Origin: Mesorhizobium sp. Root157
GTDB lineage: Bacteria; Pseudomonadota; Alphaproteobacteria; Rhizobiales; Rhizobiaceae
Direction of reading: 5' to 3'
Length of the DNA stretch: 64,000 bases
NCBI RefSeq assembly: GCF_001427385.1
Contig: NZ_LMGJ01000033.1
Span: forward strand, 186,001 to 250,000
Position 1 is the stretch's first letter; every line of letters starts with the position of its first letter. Positions 39,095 to 47,427 of the stretch are shown one piece after another. Below the pieces are notes generated by a model. It was not told the origin of the DNA and searched no databases. It saw only the letters and a list, made by a program, of their open reading frames with translations. The position numbers were made by a program, and so were the translations under genes.

Positions 39095-39343
39095 ATGCGA
39101 CGCTTCAAGGATACATTTGTCGGCCGTGACTACAGGTTCAGTCTCGGCGTCGAAGAGGGAGCCGGCGGCTACTATCTTTCCACACCGGTGTCGGGAATTG
39201 ACCGCGCCGTCGAATGGGAAGCCTATTTCGCCATCAGCGAGGAACAATATGCCGAATTCCTTGCCGACCCTGCTGCGACCGGGGAATTCACCGAAGCGTG
39301 TCGAACCGGAGGCAACAACCACCTGTTGCTTTATCCGAGATAG
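39095..39343 (+). CDS. Small hypothetical protein (82 aa)
   Basis: 82 residues from ATG 39095 (MRRFKDTFVG). Composition is orderly: acidic, aromatic, with a helix-like EEQYAEFLADPAATGEF segment, and no signal peptide. The frame continues upstream to 38651 only as antisense-type overlap with the FAH gene. No strong ribosome-binding site. It ends immediately before the start of the next frame (TAG-ATG). I do not recognise the family. Confidence 0.5.
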   Translation: MRRFKDTFVGRDYRFSLGVEEGAGGYYLSTPVSGIDRAVEWEAYFAISEEQYAEFLADPAATGEFTEACRTGGNNHLLLYPR

Positions 39344-40072
39344 ATGAGGCCTCCCATGCCGTATTCCCTCCCCGCCAATACACCAGAGCAATCCCAAGTT
39401 AAGTGGGAACCGGTTTTCCGTCCGGAATTGCGTACAAACAAGGAGTTGGAGCGGTTCACCGATTCCATCAAAATCGGAACCGCTCTAGCGGCCCGGCTCG
39501 TGGCCGCCTGTTTTGTTGCCATAGTCATCGCCATGCCGGCCGCCGCACAGGTCAAGGACTTCCTCAGCGTGCCCGGCCCTCTCGAATTCGACGGCAAGTC
39601 CTATGGCCTCGCGTGGAGCGGTCAGCCGACTGCGAACTACGTGAAGCAGGAATATGTCCCAGCTGGCCAGAAGGTCGAAACCTACGCCCAGATGCTGCTG
39701 GTCGAAGTGGTAACGGGCGAAATCAAGGTCATGGATGCGGTGCGCAGCCAGGTCGATGCGCTGAACAAGCGCAAGGCCAGCGATCCGCTGGTCAATATAA
39801 GCCTCGTTGAGAACAAGGCGACCGGCGAAGCCCTGCTCGACTTCATCGCCAGCACCAAGGGGGCGGACGGTGAATATATCGTGGAGTGGAACGCCTATCG
39901 CTACGCGCCGTACCGCGGCGGGGCGAAGACGGCCGGTGTCCTGCTTTATGCCGTCAGCCACCGGGCTTATGGCAACCAGAATGCGAAGACGTTCCTTGGT
40001 GGTTTGAAGCAGTTCCGGCAGAGGCAGATAAATGCCCTTGCCAAAGCGGACTTGCCTGCCGCCAAGCGCTAG
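39344..40072 (+). CDS. Probable exported hypothetical protein; start uncertain
   Basis: Up to 242 residues. The body from about residue 45 on begins ALAARLVAACFVAIVIAMPAAAQ, a signal peptide with an Ala-x-Ala cleavage site, followed by a mature part of about 175 residues with no family that I recognise. The 5' part of the frame (39391-39488) is a copy of the two-hairpin intergenic repeat, so the natural start is doubtful. Options are ATG 39344, TTG 39446 (just after AAGGAG) or GTG 39500, the last leaving a signal peptide with no positive charge. Confidence 0.6.
   Translation: MRPPMPYSLPANTPEQSQVKWEPVFRPELRTNKELERFTDSIKIGTALAARLVAACFVAIVIAMPAAAQVKDFLSVPGPLEFDGKSYGLAWSGQPTANYVKQEYVPAGQKVETYAQMLLVEVVTGEIKVMDAVRSQVDALNKRKASDPLVNISLVENKATGEALLDFIASTKGADGEYIVEWNAYRYAPYRGGAKTAGVLLYAVSHRAYGNQNAKTFLGGLKQFRQRQINALAKADLPAAKR
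39391..39488 (+). repeat. Two-hairpin Rhizobiales-type intergenic repeat, copy 1
   Basis: Contains the shared core AAGTGGGAACCGGTTTT (39401-39417 region) and a second hairpin in which GAGCGGTT (39449-39456) pairs with AACCGCTC (39478-39485) and CCGATT (39459-39464) with AATCGG (39472-39477), ending CTAG. The same core appears in the copies at 51601 and 62964. Confidence 0.75.
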
Positions 40073-40083
40073 AAAGTCATTCC

Positions 40084-41082
40084 CTAGGTCAACGCACGAC
40101 CGTCTTCACCGAAGCGATAAATCCTGGCCGGGTCGGGCGTGGCAAACAGCGTGGAGCCAGGCTCGGCATCGTAGACGCCGAAAACCCGCACGGTGAGCAG
40201 GCCCGCCTTCTCGCAATCGAGATAGATGTTGGTGTCGGCGCCAAGATGCTCGGTGTGGATGACCGTTCCTTTCCAGGCTCCCTTCCGCGGGTCGACGGTC
40301 AGGTGCTCCGGCCGCACGCCAATGGTCTTGGCGCTTTCGCCCAGCCGCGCACCTTCGATCAAATTCATCTTCGGCGAACCGATGAAGCTGGCAACGAACT
40401 CGTTCGCCGGTGAATTGTAGAGTTCCATCGGCGCGCCGACCTGCTCGATACGGCCGGCGTTCAGCACGACGATCTTGTCGGCCAAGGTCATCGCCTCGAC
40501 CTGATCGTGAGTGACGTAAATCATGGTGGCCTTGAGCCGGCGATGTAATTGCGCGATCTCGAGGCGGGTATTGACGCGAAGCCCCGCATCGAGATTCGAC
40601 AAGGGTTCGTCGAACAGGAACAGCTTCGGTTCGCGCACGACGGCCCGGCCGATGGCGACCCGCTGGCGCTGGCCGCCGGAAAGCTCCGCCGGACGACGGT
40701 TGAGATAAGGTTCGAGCGACAGCATTGCCGAAGCGATCCCGATACGCTTGTCGATTTCCGCCGCAGGCGTACCGGCCTGCTTGAGACCCAAGCCCATATT
40801 GTTCTTGACCGTCAGGTGCGGATAGAGCGCATAGGTCTGGAACACCATGGCGATGCCGCGCTTTGCCGGTGGCGTCGAACTCACATCCTCGCCATTGATG
40901 ACGATACGGCCGGATGTCGAGTCTTCCAGGCCGGCGATGACGCGCAGCAAAGTCGACTTGCCGCAGCCCGAAGGTCCGACGAAGACGACGAACTCGCCGT
41001 CGGATACGTCGAGGTCTATGCCTTTCAGCACGTCGACCGGGCCGAAGGACTTCTTCACGCTTTCGATATTGAGAGAACCCAC
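40084..41082 (-). CDS. Sugar ABC importer ATPase (UgpC/MsmK/MalK type)
   Basis: 332 residues: an ATPase domain (Walker [12 protein letters not shown] near residue 38, signature [14 protein letters not shown], Walker [14 protein letters not shown], switch [10 protein letters not shown]) followed by the MalK-type C-terminal OB domain ([13 protein letters not shown]). Slightly shorter than MalK (about 370). It is the last gene of the murQ operon and should energise the permease pair encoded upstream in the same unit. Such ATPases can serve several sugar importers. Confidence 0.9.
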   Translation of the reverse strand: MGSLNIESVKKSFGPVDVLKGIDLDVSDGEFVVFVGPSGCGKSTLLRVIAGLEDSTSGRIVINGEDVSSTPPAKRGIAMVFQTYALYPHLTVKNNMGLGLKQAGTPAAEIDKRIGIASAMLSLEPYLNRRPAELSGGQRQRVAIGRAVVREPKLFLFDEPLSNLDAGLRVNTRLEIAQLHRRLKATMIYVTHDQVEAMTLADKIVVLNAGRIEQVGAPMELYNSPANEFVASFIGSPKMNLIEGARLGESAKTIGVRPEHLTVDPRKGAWKGTVIHTEHLGADTNIYLDCEKAGLLTVRVFGVYDAEPGSTLFATPDPARIYRFGEDGRALT

Positions 41083-41093
41083 GGCAGCGTCCC

Positions 41094-42155
41094 TTATAGC
41101 TTGACGGCTTTGCCGGTCCGCACGCTTTCATCGGCGGCGAGACAGACAGCGAGCGACTTTACGGCATCGTCCATGTGGCGTGTCAGGTCGACGTCTTCGC
41201 GGATTGCCTTGAGCACGAAGGCCTGTTCCAGGTCGCACAATTCCTGATGACCCGGTTCTCCTTGCATCGACAGCATCTGATCGGGTTGCCTGAACTTGCC
41301 GTCCGCGTCTGTCGCCGCGCTGTGCAGGCGAATGGTGGAGGTCTTGGTGTGGGTGTCGATGTCGTCCGACTTCGCGCCCTCGGCCATGACGATCGATACG
41401 CAGCCATTGGGCGAGATGACGTCCTTTACGAAAAAGGCCGTCTCCGAAATCATCGGTCCCCAGCCGGCCTCATACCAGCCGACCGAACCGTCGTCGAACA
41501 GCACCTGGAGATGTCCGTAATTGTACATGGAGGGATCGATTTCGTCGCTCAGGCGAACACCCATGCCGCGCACCTCGACCGGTTTCGCATCGGTGATCTG
41601 CAGCATCACGTCGAGATAGTGGACGCCGCAATCGACGATCGGCGAGGTGGTGCGCATGAGTTGCTTGTGCGTCTCCCAGGTCGCGCCGGAAGACTGCTGG
41701 TTGAGGTTCATGCGAAATACATAAGGCCCGCCAAGCAGCCTGGCTTCGGCAATCAGCCGCACCCATGACGGATGGTGGCGCAATATGTAGCCGATCACCA
41801 GTTTCCTGCCATTGGCCTTGGCGGCGTCGACCACGCGGCGCGCATCCGCCACCGTCGTTGCCAGCGGCTTTTCCACGAAGACATGGCAGCCGGCTTCGAA
41901 AGCCTTCACCGCATAGTCGGCATGGCTGTCCGAATAGGTGGCGATGGCGGCCAGATCCGGTTTCTCGTCGCGCAAGGCATCCTCGAACGAACGGCGAATC
42001 TCGTGGCCTGCCAGCCCGCCCGGCAACGCTACATCGGAGCGATTGACGAGTGCGGCGATCTCGAAGCCGGGATTGTTGTGATAAGCCAGCGCGTGGCTGC
42101 GGCCCATATTGCCTAGCCCGGCAACTACGACCCTGATCGATTGTTCTGCGCTCAC
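41094..42155 (-). CDS. Gfo/Idh/MocA-family NAD(P)-dependent oxidoreductase
   Basis: 353 residues from a GTG start at 42155, overlapping the permease stop by GTGA; the frame is open upstream only across the permease gene. Rossmann motif [14 protein letters not shown] at the N terminus, the family's [12 protein letters not shown] with the catalytic-region lysine near residue 95, and [10 protein letters not shown] near residue 180. Members oxidise sugar hydroxyls or catalyse NAD-linked glycoside cleavage. It lies inside an amino-sugar importer operon next to murQ, and no known N-acetylmuramate or N-acetylglucosamine route needs such an enzyme, so its step is unassigned. Confidence 0.85.
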   Translation of the reverse strand: MSAEQSIRVVVAGLGNMGRSHALAYHNNPGFEIAALVNRSDVALPGGLAGHEIRRSFEDALRDEKPDLAAIATYSDSHADYAVKAFEAGCHVFVEKPLATTVADARRVVDAAKANGRKLVIGYILRHHPSWVRLIAEARLLGGPYVFRMNLNQQSSGATWETHKQLMRTTSPIVDCGVHYLDVMLQITDAKPVEVRGMGVRLSDEIDPSMYNYGHLQVLFDDGSVGWYEAGWGPMISETAFFVKDVISPNGCVSIVMAEGAKSDDIDTHTKTSTIRLHSAATDADGKFRQPDQMLSMQGEPGHQELCDLEQAFVLKAIREDVDLTRHMDDAVKSLAVCLAADESVRTGKAVKL

Positions 42156-42991
42156 TTCACCGCTCCAGACGTGATGCCGCGGATCAGTTGCCGCGAGAAG
42201 ACAAGATAGAGGATCAGCACCGGCAGGATTGCCAGCGACAATGCCGCCAGCACCGCGTTCCAGTTGGTGACGTATTGCCCGATGAACATCTGGGCGCCGA
42301 GCGTGACGGTCTTGGTCCCTTCCGAAGGAGCCAGGATCAGCGGAAACCACAAGTCGTTCCAGATCGGGATCATGGTGAAGACCGCCACCGTCGCCATTGC
42401 CGGCCTGACCAGCGGCAGGACCAGGCGAAAGAAGATCGTGTATTCCGACAATCCATCGATGCGCCCGGCATTCTTCAGGTCATCGGACACGCCGCTCATG
42501 AATTCGGTCAGGATGAAGACGGCGAGCGGCAGGCCCTGGGCGGTGTAGACAAGGATCAGCGCTGTCAGCGTGTTGACCAGACCGCTTGCCACCATCAATT
42601 GCAGGATGGCGACGGTGGCCAGACGGATCGGGATCATGATCCCGAGCGCCAGATAGAGCCCCATCAGTTTGTTGCCGCGAAAGCGGTACTCCGACAGCGC
42701 GAAAGCCGCCATCGCACCGAACAACAGGACAAAAAACAGCGAGGCGACCGTGACGATGAAGCTGTTTTGGAAATATTGCAGGAAATCGCCTTGGGCGAGC
42801 ACGGTTCGGTAGCCGACGAGGTCGAACGTCTCAGTCGTCGGCGGCGCCATTGGCGTGCGGAAGATGGCATTGCGCGACTTGAACGAGTTGATGACGATGA
42901 TGAACACCGGAAACAGCGCGATGACCGTGTAGGCCAGGAGAACCGCATGTGCGGCGGCCGATCTGGGAAGCGAGACGGTGGCTTTGCTCAT
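42152..42991 (-). CDS. Sugar ABC importer permease (MalG/UgpE type)
   Basis: 279 residues from ATG 42991 with GGGGAG upstream. Six hydrophobic segments and the ATPase-contact EAA loop (DDLKNAGRIDGLSEYTIFFRLVLPLVRPA, key G at position 13 preserved) near residue 175. The C terminus ends [12 protein letters not shown], a typical MalG-type tail. Pairs with the MalF-type protein encoded immediately upstream. Confidence 0.9.
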   Translation of the reverse strand: MSKATVSLPRSAAAHAVLLAYTVIALFPVFIIVINSFKSRNAIFRTPMAPPTTETFDLVGYRTVLAQGDFLQYFQNSFIVTVASLFFVLLFGAMAAFALSEYRFRGNKLMGLYLALGIMIPIRLATVAILQLMVASGLVNTLTALILVYTAQGLPLAVFILTEFMSGVSDDLKNAGRIDGLSEYTIFFRLVLPLVRPAMATVAVFTMIPIWNDLWFPLILAPSEGTKTVTLGAQMFIGQYVTNWNAVLAALSLAILPVLILYLVFSRQLIRGITSGAVK

Positions 42992-43002
42992 CGTGCGCTC
43001 CC

Positions 43003-43932
43003 CTAGAACTGATATCGACGCAGGCGCGTCTGGATCAAAAACAGATAGATGCACACACCGACCAGGATGATGAGGAACATCATGGTGGCGATGGCCGCGC
43101 CCATATTGGGATCACCGACCTGCAACTGGAAACCGAAGAAGGCACGGTAGAGGAACGTGCCGAGGATATCGGTCGAGTAGTTCGGGCCGGCCAACGCGCC
43201 CTGGGCCGAGTAGATCAGGTCGAAGGCGTTGAAATTGCCGACGAAGGTCAGGATAGAGATGATGCCAATGGCCGGCAGGATCAGCGGCAGCTTGATCTTC
43301 CAGAACTGGGCCATGCCGGTAACGCCGTCGCATTCGGCGGCCTCGATGACCTCGTCCGGGATCGACAGCAGCGCGGCGTAGATCAGCATCATCGGGATGC
43401 CGATGAACTGCCACACCGAGATCAGGCCGAGTGTGGTGAGGGCGTAGTCCTCCTTGCCGAGCCAAGGTGTGAAAAGACTCTTCAAGCCTATCAGGTCGAG
43501 CAGGTTGGGCGCCACGCCCCAGAGCGGCGACAGGATCAGCTTCCAGGCGAAACCTACGATGACGAAGGACAGGATTGTGGGAATGAAGATGGCGGTTCTG
43601 TAGAAGGCGGAAAAGTGCAGCTTGGGGCTGGACAGAAGTGCTGCAAGCACGACCCCGATGGGGTTCTGAACCAGCATGTGAATGATGAAGAACCAGACAT
43701 TGTTCCTCAGCGCATTCCAGAAATTCACCGACCAGTTGGGATCGCCGAACAAGGTGCGGAAATTGTCCAGACCGACAAAGACCTGACTCTGCGCAATGTT
43801 ACGAAACAGGGCAAGCTGCAGCGTGCCGAACAGCGGCAGGATCATGATCGCCGTATAAACCAGCACCGCCGGCGCCAGAAAAATGGCGATGTGCCAGCGG
43901 AAAGGTCGCTTTGATGCTGCGGGTGCAGTCAT
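43003..43932 (-). CDS. Sugar ABC importer permease (MalF/UgpA type)
   Basis: 309 residues from ATG 43932 (MTAPAASKRPF), in line with other CUT1 permeases; the frame to 44070 lies in the gap after the binding-protein gene. Six hydrophobic segments; EAA loop DEVIEAAECDGVTGMAQFWKIKLPLILPA near residue 205. Forms the channel with the MalG-type partner 11 bp downstream. There is a 191-bp gap between the binding-protein stop and this start. Confidence 0.9.
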   Translation of the reverse strand: MTAPAASKRPFRWHIAIFLAPAVLVYTAIMILPLFGTLQLALFRNIAQSQVFVGLDNFRTLFGDPNWSVNFWNALRNNVWFFIIHMLVQNPIGVVLAALLSSPKLHFSAFYRTAIFIPTILSFVIVGFAWKLILSPLWGVAPNLLDLIGLKSLFTPWLGKEDYALTTLGLISVWQFIGIPMMLIYAALLSIPDEVIEAAECDGVTGMAQFWKIKLPLILPAIGIISILTFVGNFNAFDLIYSAQGALAGPNYSTDILGTFLYRAFFGFQLQVGDPNMGAAIATMMFLIILVGVCIYLFLIQTRLRRYQF

Positions 43933-44123
43933 GTGTTCGGTCTCCGCCCGGTCGCGGTCCAGTTCAGCGTGTACATAGAACGCCTTCATCGCGTCGAGGC
44001 GAACGACGTTGCCGCGCACGCCAACTGGCCCACTGCCGTGGAGCGTAAGGATCATGGCACGCGCATGCAATCGAGATCAGGTCCGGCCGGAGCAACACGC
44101 CCGGCCGGACCGCGAAGATCGAC

Positions 44124-45383
44124 TTACTTCGCCGGCTTGTACCAGCTGTCGAGACCGTCCTGCAGCTTCTTGGCAGCGACTTCCGGCGTATCGGTTCCGT
44201 TGATGACGTTTGCCGATTCAACCCAGGTCTCGTTTTCCAGGTTCGGCGTACCGCGCGACAGGATCTGGTAGGTCGAACGGATCGTCGACTTGCACTTGTC
44301 GCGCCAGGACACGAATTCCTGGGCCAGCGGATCCGCCATTTTCACCGGTGTCGAATTCAAGCTGAAGAAGCCCGGCAATGCGTTCGCATAGATTTCCGCG
44401 AACTCGGGCGAAGCGACCCATGTCAGGAAGGTCTTGGCCGCGTCCGGGCTTTTCGAGGCGGCGTTGAGGCCGATACCGATGTCGGTGTGGTCGGAAATAT
44501 AGCAGGTATCGCCTGCCTTCTTCACCGGCGGCGGAAACGCACCCATCTTGAACTGGGCCTGGGTGTTGAAGACCGAGATTTCCCACGAGCCGGCCGGGAA
44601 AATCGCCGCGCGGCCGAGCGTGAACAGGTTCTGGCTGTCAGGATAGGTCTGGGCTTCGAAGCCATCGCCGAGGTAAGGCTTCCACTTGGCCAGCGTCGCG
44701 AACGGTTCGACCCACTGCGGGTCGGTCAGCTTCTGTTCGCCCTTGAGCAGAGCCAGGCGGCCTTCCTCGCCATGCCAGTAGTTCGGGCCGATATTCTGGT
44801 AGCCCATGGTGGCTGCTTCCCACAGGTCCTTGGTGCCCATCGCCATCGGCACGAAGGTGCCGTCCGCCTTGATCTTGTCGAGGGCGGCGAAGAACTCATC
44901 CTCGGTCGCCGGCGGCGTGATGCCGAGCTGATCGAAGGCATCCTTGTTGTAGATAAAGCCATGGATGACGGATGCCATCGGCACGCAGAACGTTGCCTTG
45001 CCATCGTCGGTCGTCCAGGCGGATTTAGCGACGTCGGAGAAGTTCTCCATGCCGGACAGGCTGGTGAGATCGGCGAGCTTGCCCTTGGTGTAGAGGTCGA
45101 GCGAGGCGTCGAACGGCCGGCAGGTGATGATGTCGCCGGCCGAGCCCGCATCGAGCTTGGCGTTCAAGGCTGCGTTGTATTCGGTCGGTGCCGATGGTGA
45201 GAACACCACCTTGATGCCTGGGTTTTTGGCCTCGAACGCCGGGATCAACTTGTCCTGCCAGATAGCAAGGTCGTCGTTGCGCCAGCTTTCGATGGTCAGC
45301 GTAGCGTCCTGGGCGAAAGCGGCTCCGGCGGAGCAAAGAACGCTCGATCCCAGAAGAATTGCCGTCAAGAGTTTCGTGTTCAT
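44124..45383 (-). CDS. Amino-sugar ABC importer, substrate-binding protein (CUT1)
   Basis: 419 residues with a 24-residue signal peptide ending AAFA, then a mature protein of the MalE-like type (TLTIESWRNDDLAIWQDKLIPAFEAKNPG). The ligand is unknown but is probably N-acetylglucosamine, N-acetylmuramate or a cell-wall fragment, since the gene follows murQ by 24 bp and shares its promoter with a GntR-controlled box (inference). Confidence 0.88.
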   Translation of the reverse strand: MNTKLLTAILLGSSVLCSAGAAFAQDATLTIESWRNDDLAIWQDKLIPAFEAKNPGIKVVFSPSAPTEYNAALNAKLDAGSAGDIITCRPFDASLDLYTKGKLADLTSLSGMENFSDVAKSAWTTDDGKATFCVPMASVIHGFIYNKDAFDQLGITPPATEDEFFAALDKIKADGTFVPMAMGTKDLWEAATMGYQNIGPNYWHGEEGRLALLKGEQKLTDPQWVEPFATLAKWKPYLGDGFEAQTYPDSQNLFTLGRAAIFPAGSWEISVFNTQAQFKMGAFPPPVKKAGDTCYISDHTDIGIGLNAASKSPDAAKTFLTWVASPEFAEIYANALPGFFSLNSTPVKMADPLAQEFVSWRDKCKSTIRSTYQILSRGTPNLENETWVESANVINGTDTPEVAAKKLQDGLDSWYKPAK

Positions 45384-45407
45384 GCTCAGTCTCCCTGTTG
45401 ACCTTTG

Positions 45408-46346
45408 TCAGGTTCGGTTTTTGACGAGATCGGAGGTCGCCTGCCCCCTGCTCCCCTCAATTGCGGAAAGGGCAGGCCTAAGCTTCTGGCCTGTCCCGTC
45501 CAGTAGTTTGCGAGCCGCCTCGGCGCTGCCGGCGCCTGCCGCAAGCAGGACGGCCGTCTTGACCTCTCCGCCGCCACGTTCCAGCAACGCCTGGGCTTCG
45601 TCCCCGTCGCGGCCGGTGATTGCGGAAACGATGCGGCTGGCGCGGTCGCGCAGCTTCTTGTTGTCGGCGGTAAGGCTGACCATGTAGCCGTCATGGACAT
45701 GGCCGAGATGAATGGCGGCCAAAGTCGACATCATGTTGAGAGCGATCTTCTGGGCAGTACCGGCGCCCATACGGGTCGAGCCGGCAATCACTTCCGGCGG
45801 CGTCTCGATGAGAACGGCCACATCGGCCTTCTCGAACAAGGGAGCGCCCTTGTTGTTGGCGATGGCGATGGTGGCGGCACCGCTGGACTTCGCCTCCTCG
45901 AGCGCCCGCACCGCATAAGGCGTAGAGCCGCTGGCCGAGATGGCGATGACGCAATCGGCGGAACCGACACCGCAGTCCCCGATTGCCTTGGCGGCATCGG
46001 TCGCATCGTCTTCAGGCCCACCGGCAAGATTGTGAAGCGCTTCGTCGCCACCCGCGATCAGTATCGCGATGCGGTCGCGGGCAATGCCAAAGGTGCCAGG
46101 CAGTTCCAGGCCGTCTGCCAGCGCCATCAGGCCCGAGCTGCCGGCAGCCGCATAGACCAGCCTTCCCCCGCTGCCGAGCCTGTCGGCGATCAGCCGCGCT
46201 GCGACCGCGATCTGCGGTATGGCCTGGCGCACCGCACTTGCCGCCTCGACCTGAGCATCGGCCAGCGCGGAAAGCACGGCGTGCGGCGGCTGAATATCCA
46301 GCCCCCCGGCACTTCGGTGCAGCGCTTCCGTGCGCATTTCCGCCAT
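45408..46346 (-). CDS. murQ: N-acetylmuramic acid 6-phosphate etherase
   Basis: 312 residues from ATG 46346, with GGAGG 7 nt upstream. SIS-fold lyase that cleaves the D-lactyl ether of MurNAc-6-phosphate to GlcNAc-6-phosphate. Key segments: AAAGSSGLMALADGLELPGTFG, in which the glutamate corresponds to one catalytic Glu of E. coli MurQ; GGPEDDATDAAKAI, carrying the second; and VIAGSTRMGAGTAQKIALNMMST, a clear MurQ signature. First gene of the minus-strand arm of the amino-sugar locus. A NagQ-type box covers its promoter. Confidence 0.9.
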   Translation of the reverse strand: MAEMRTEALHRSAGGLDIQPPHAVLSALADAQVEAASAVRQAIPQIAVAARLIADRLGSGGRLVYAAAGSSGLMALADGLELPGTFGIARDRIAILIAGGDEALHNLAGGPEDDATDAAKAIGDCGVGSADCVIAISASGSTPYAVRALEEAKSSGAATIAIANNKGAPLFEKADVAVLIETPPEVIAGSTRMGAGTAQKIALNMMSTLAAIHLGHVHDGYMVSLTADNKKLRDRASRIVSAITGRDGDEAQALLERGGGEVKTAVLLAAGAGSAEAARKLLDGTGQKLRPALSAIEGSRGQATSDLVKNRT

Positions 46347-46367
46347 CCCATTTCCTCCGATAGCAAA

Positions 46368-46395
46368 ACAATACCAAAAAAATACCACTTGTCTA
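46368..46395 (-). promoter_or_regulatory. Putative murQ promoter overlapping a NagQ-type operator
   Basis: On the minus strand TAGACA (46390-46395) and TATTGT (46368-46373) are separated by 16 bp. The operator TGGTATT-TTTT-TGGTATT occupies 46370-46387, exactly the spacer and the -10. Binding there should block RNA polymerase. The operator ends 23 bp before the murQ ATG. Confidence 0.65.
46370..46387 (-). promoter_or_regulatory. NagQ-type GntR operator (murQ arm)
   Basis: Read on the minus strand it is TGGTATT-TTTT-TGGTATT, identical in both repeats to the TGGTATT-N4-TGGTATT box described for the N-acetylglucosamine regulator NagQ in Xanthomonas (from memory). The GntR gene at 47420 is the likely binder. 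Confidence 0.8.
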
Positions 46396-46465
46396 CACGC
46401 ATTAACGATTTCTCTCGCCTCAAACGAGCATTATCGTAAAAACATGTTATTTTTCAATAAAATAC

Positions 46466-46496
46466 GCCTTAATCTTTTCGAAACAGAAATTAAGGC
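46466..46496 (+). promoter_or_regulatory. AT-rich inverted repeat between the two amino-sugar promoters
   Basis: GCCTTAAT (46466-46473) and ATTAAGGC (46489-46496) with a 15-nt spacer, directly upstream of the proposed -35 of the kinase operon. It could be the site of a second regulator. The surrounding 130 bp are much more AT-rich than the genome. Confidence 0.4.
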
Positions 46497-46524
46497 TTGG
46501 CTATTGGTATTTTATTGGTATCAT
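46497..46524 (+). promoter_or_regulatory. Putative kinase-operon promoter overlapping a NagQ-type operator
   Basis: TTGGCT (46497-46502) and TATCAT (46519-46524) are 16 bp apart. The operator at 46505-46522 covers the spacer and the -10, the same design as the murQ promoter on the other strand. Confidence 0.6.
46505..46522 (+). promoter_or_regulatory. NagQ-type GntR operator (kinase arm)
   Basis: TGGTATT-TTAT-TGGTATC, one base from the perfect double repeat. It lies 23 bp upstream of the kinase start codon, equal to the spacing on the murQ side. Confidence 0.8.
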
Positions 46525-46545
46525 CAAAACAGTGGAGGCATCGCG

Positions 46546-47427
46546 TTGGATTTCGTGCTCGGCATAGACGGCGGCGGCACCAGTTGCAGGGCGGCCCTTG
46601 CGACAGCGGATGGCGTTATCGTCGGGCGCGCCAAGAGCGGCGCGGCGAACATCCGCACAGATTTGACCGGCGCGCGGGCGCATATCGTCGAAGCTGCCAG
46701 ACTGGCATTCCTCGACGCAGGCAAGGACCCGAACCTCATCCCCGACACGCCGGCCGTACTGGGCTTGGCCGGCGCCAATGTCGGAACCTATCGCCAGCAA
46801 TTGCAGGCAATCCTGCCATTTAGCCAAAGCCGCGTCGAGACGGATGCGGAAATTGCGCTGGAAGGGGCGATCGGCGATGGCGACGGCGCGATCGCCGTGC
46901 TCGGCACCGGCACGGCCTACATGGCGCGCAAGGGCGGGGTATCGCGGGCCATCGGCGGTTGGGGATTCCAGGTCGGCGACCAGGGCAGCGGCGCGCGCAT
47001 CGGCCGCGATCTCCTGGAGCAGACCTTGCTGGCCCATGACGGCATCCGCAAGGCTTCCCCGCTGACGCACGAGATGCTTGCCGTCTTTCGCGGCGATCCG
47101 CAGGATGTTGTCGAGTTCACAACCAATGCCAAGCCCGGCGACTTCGGCGGCTTTGCGCCCAAGGTGTTCGAGCACGCCGCCAAGGGAGATGCGGTGGCCA
47201 GTTGGATCATTGACCGGGCAGTAGCCGACGTCGAGGCATCGCTTGCAGTCCTCGACCTCAAGGCGGGCGATGCCTTGTGCCTGCTTGGCGGACTGGCCGG
47301 GCTTTATGCGCCGCGCCTGTCGGCCAACTACCAGGCGTTGCTGCGTCCGCCGCTCGGCGATGCGCTGAATGGTGCCGTGCGCATGGCCGCGCGCCTGTTC
47401 GCGCCCTCGGAGGCCGCGAATGGCTGA
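46546..47427 (+). CDS. BadF/BadG-type N-acetylhexosamine kinase
   Basis: 293 residues from TTG 46546, supported by GTGGAGG (46532-46538); the upstream frame to 46330 crosses the promoter region and is not coding. Actin-like sugar kinase with DFVLGIDGGGTSCRAAL at the N terminus, AVLGTGTAYMAR near residue 125, and GGWGFQVGDQGSGARIGRD near residue 145. Relatives include eukaryote-type NagK and clostridial MurK, which phosphorylates both GlcNAc and MurNAc at C6. In this locus it should supply the substrate of MurQ and NagA, since the importer is an ABC system that does not phosphorylate. Overlaps the regulator gene by 8 bp. Confidence 0.85.
   Translation: MDFVLGIDGGGTSCRAALATADGVIVGRAKSGAANIRTDLTGARAHIVEAARLAFLDAGKDPNLIPDTPAVLGLAGANVGTYRQQLQAILPFSQSRVETDAEIALEGAIGDGDGAIAVLGTGTAYMARKGGVSRAIGGWGFQVGDQGSGARIGRDLLEQTLLAHDGIRKASPLTHEMLAVFRGDPQDVVEFTTNAKPGDFGGFAPKVFEHAAKGDAVASWIIDRAVADVEASLAVLDLKAGDALCLLGGLAGLYAPRLSANYQALLRPPLGDALNGAVRMAARLFAPSEAANG

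Noticed and set aside
46330..46545. Upstream extension of the kinase frame (72 codons)
   Set aside because: It would run through both operators and the AT-rich promoter region; TTG 46546 has a good ribosome-binding site and starts exactly at the family's first motif.
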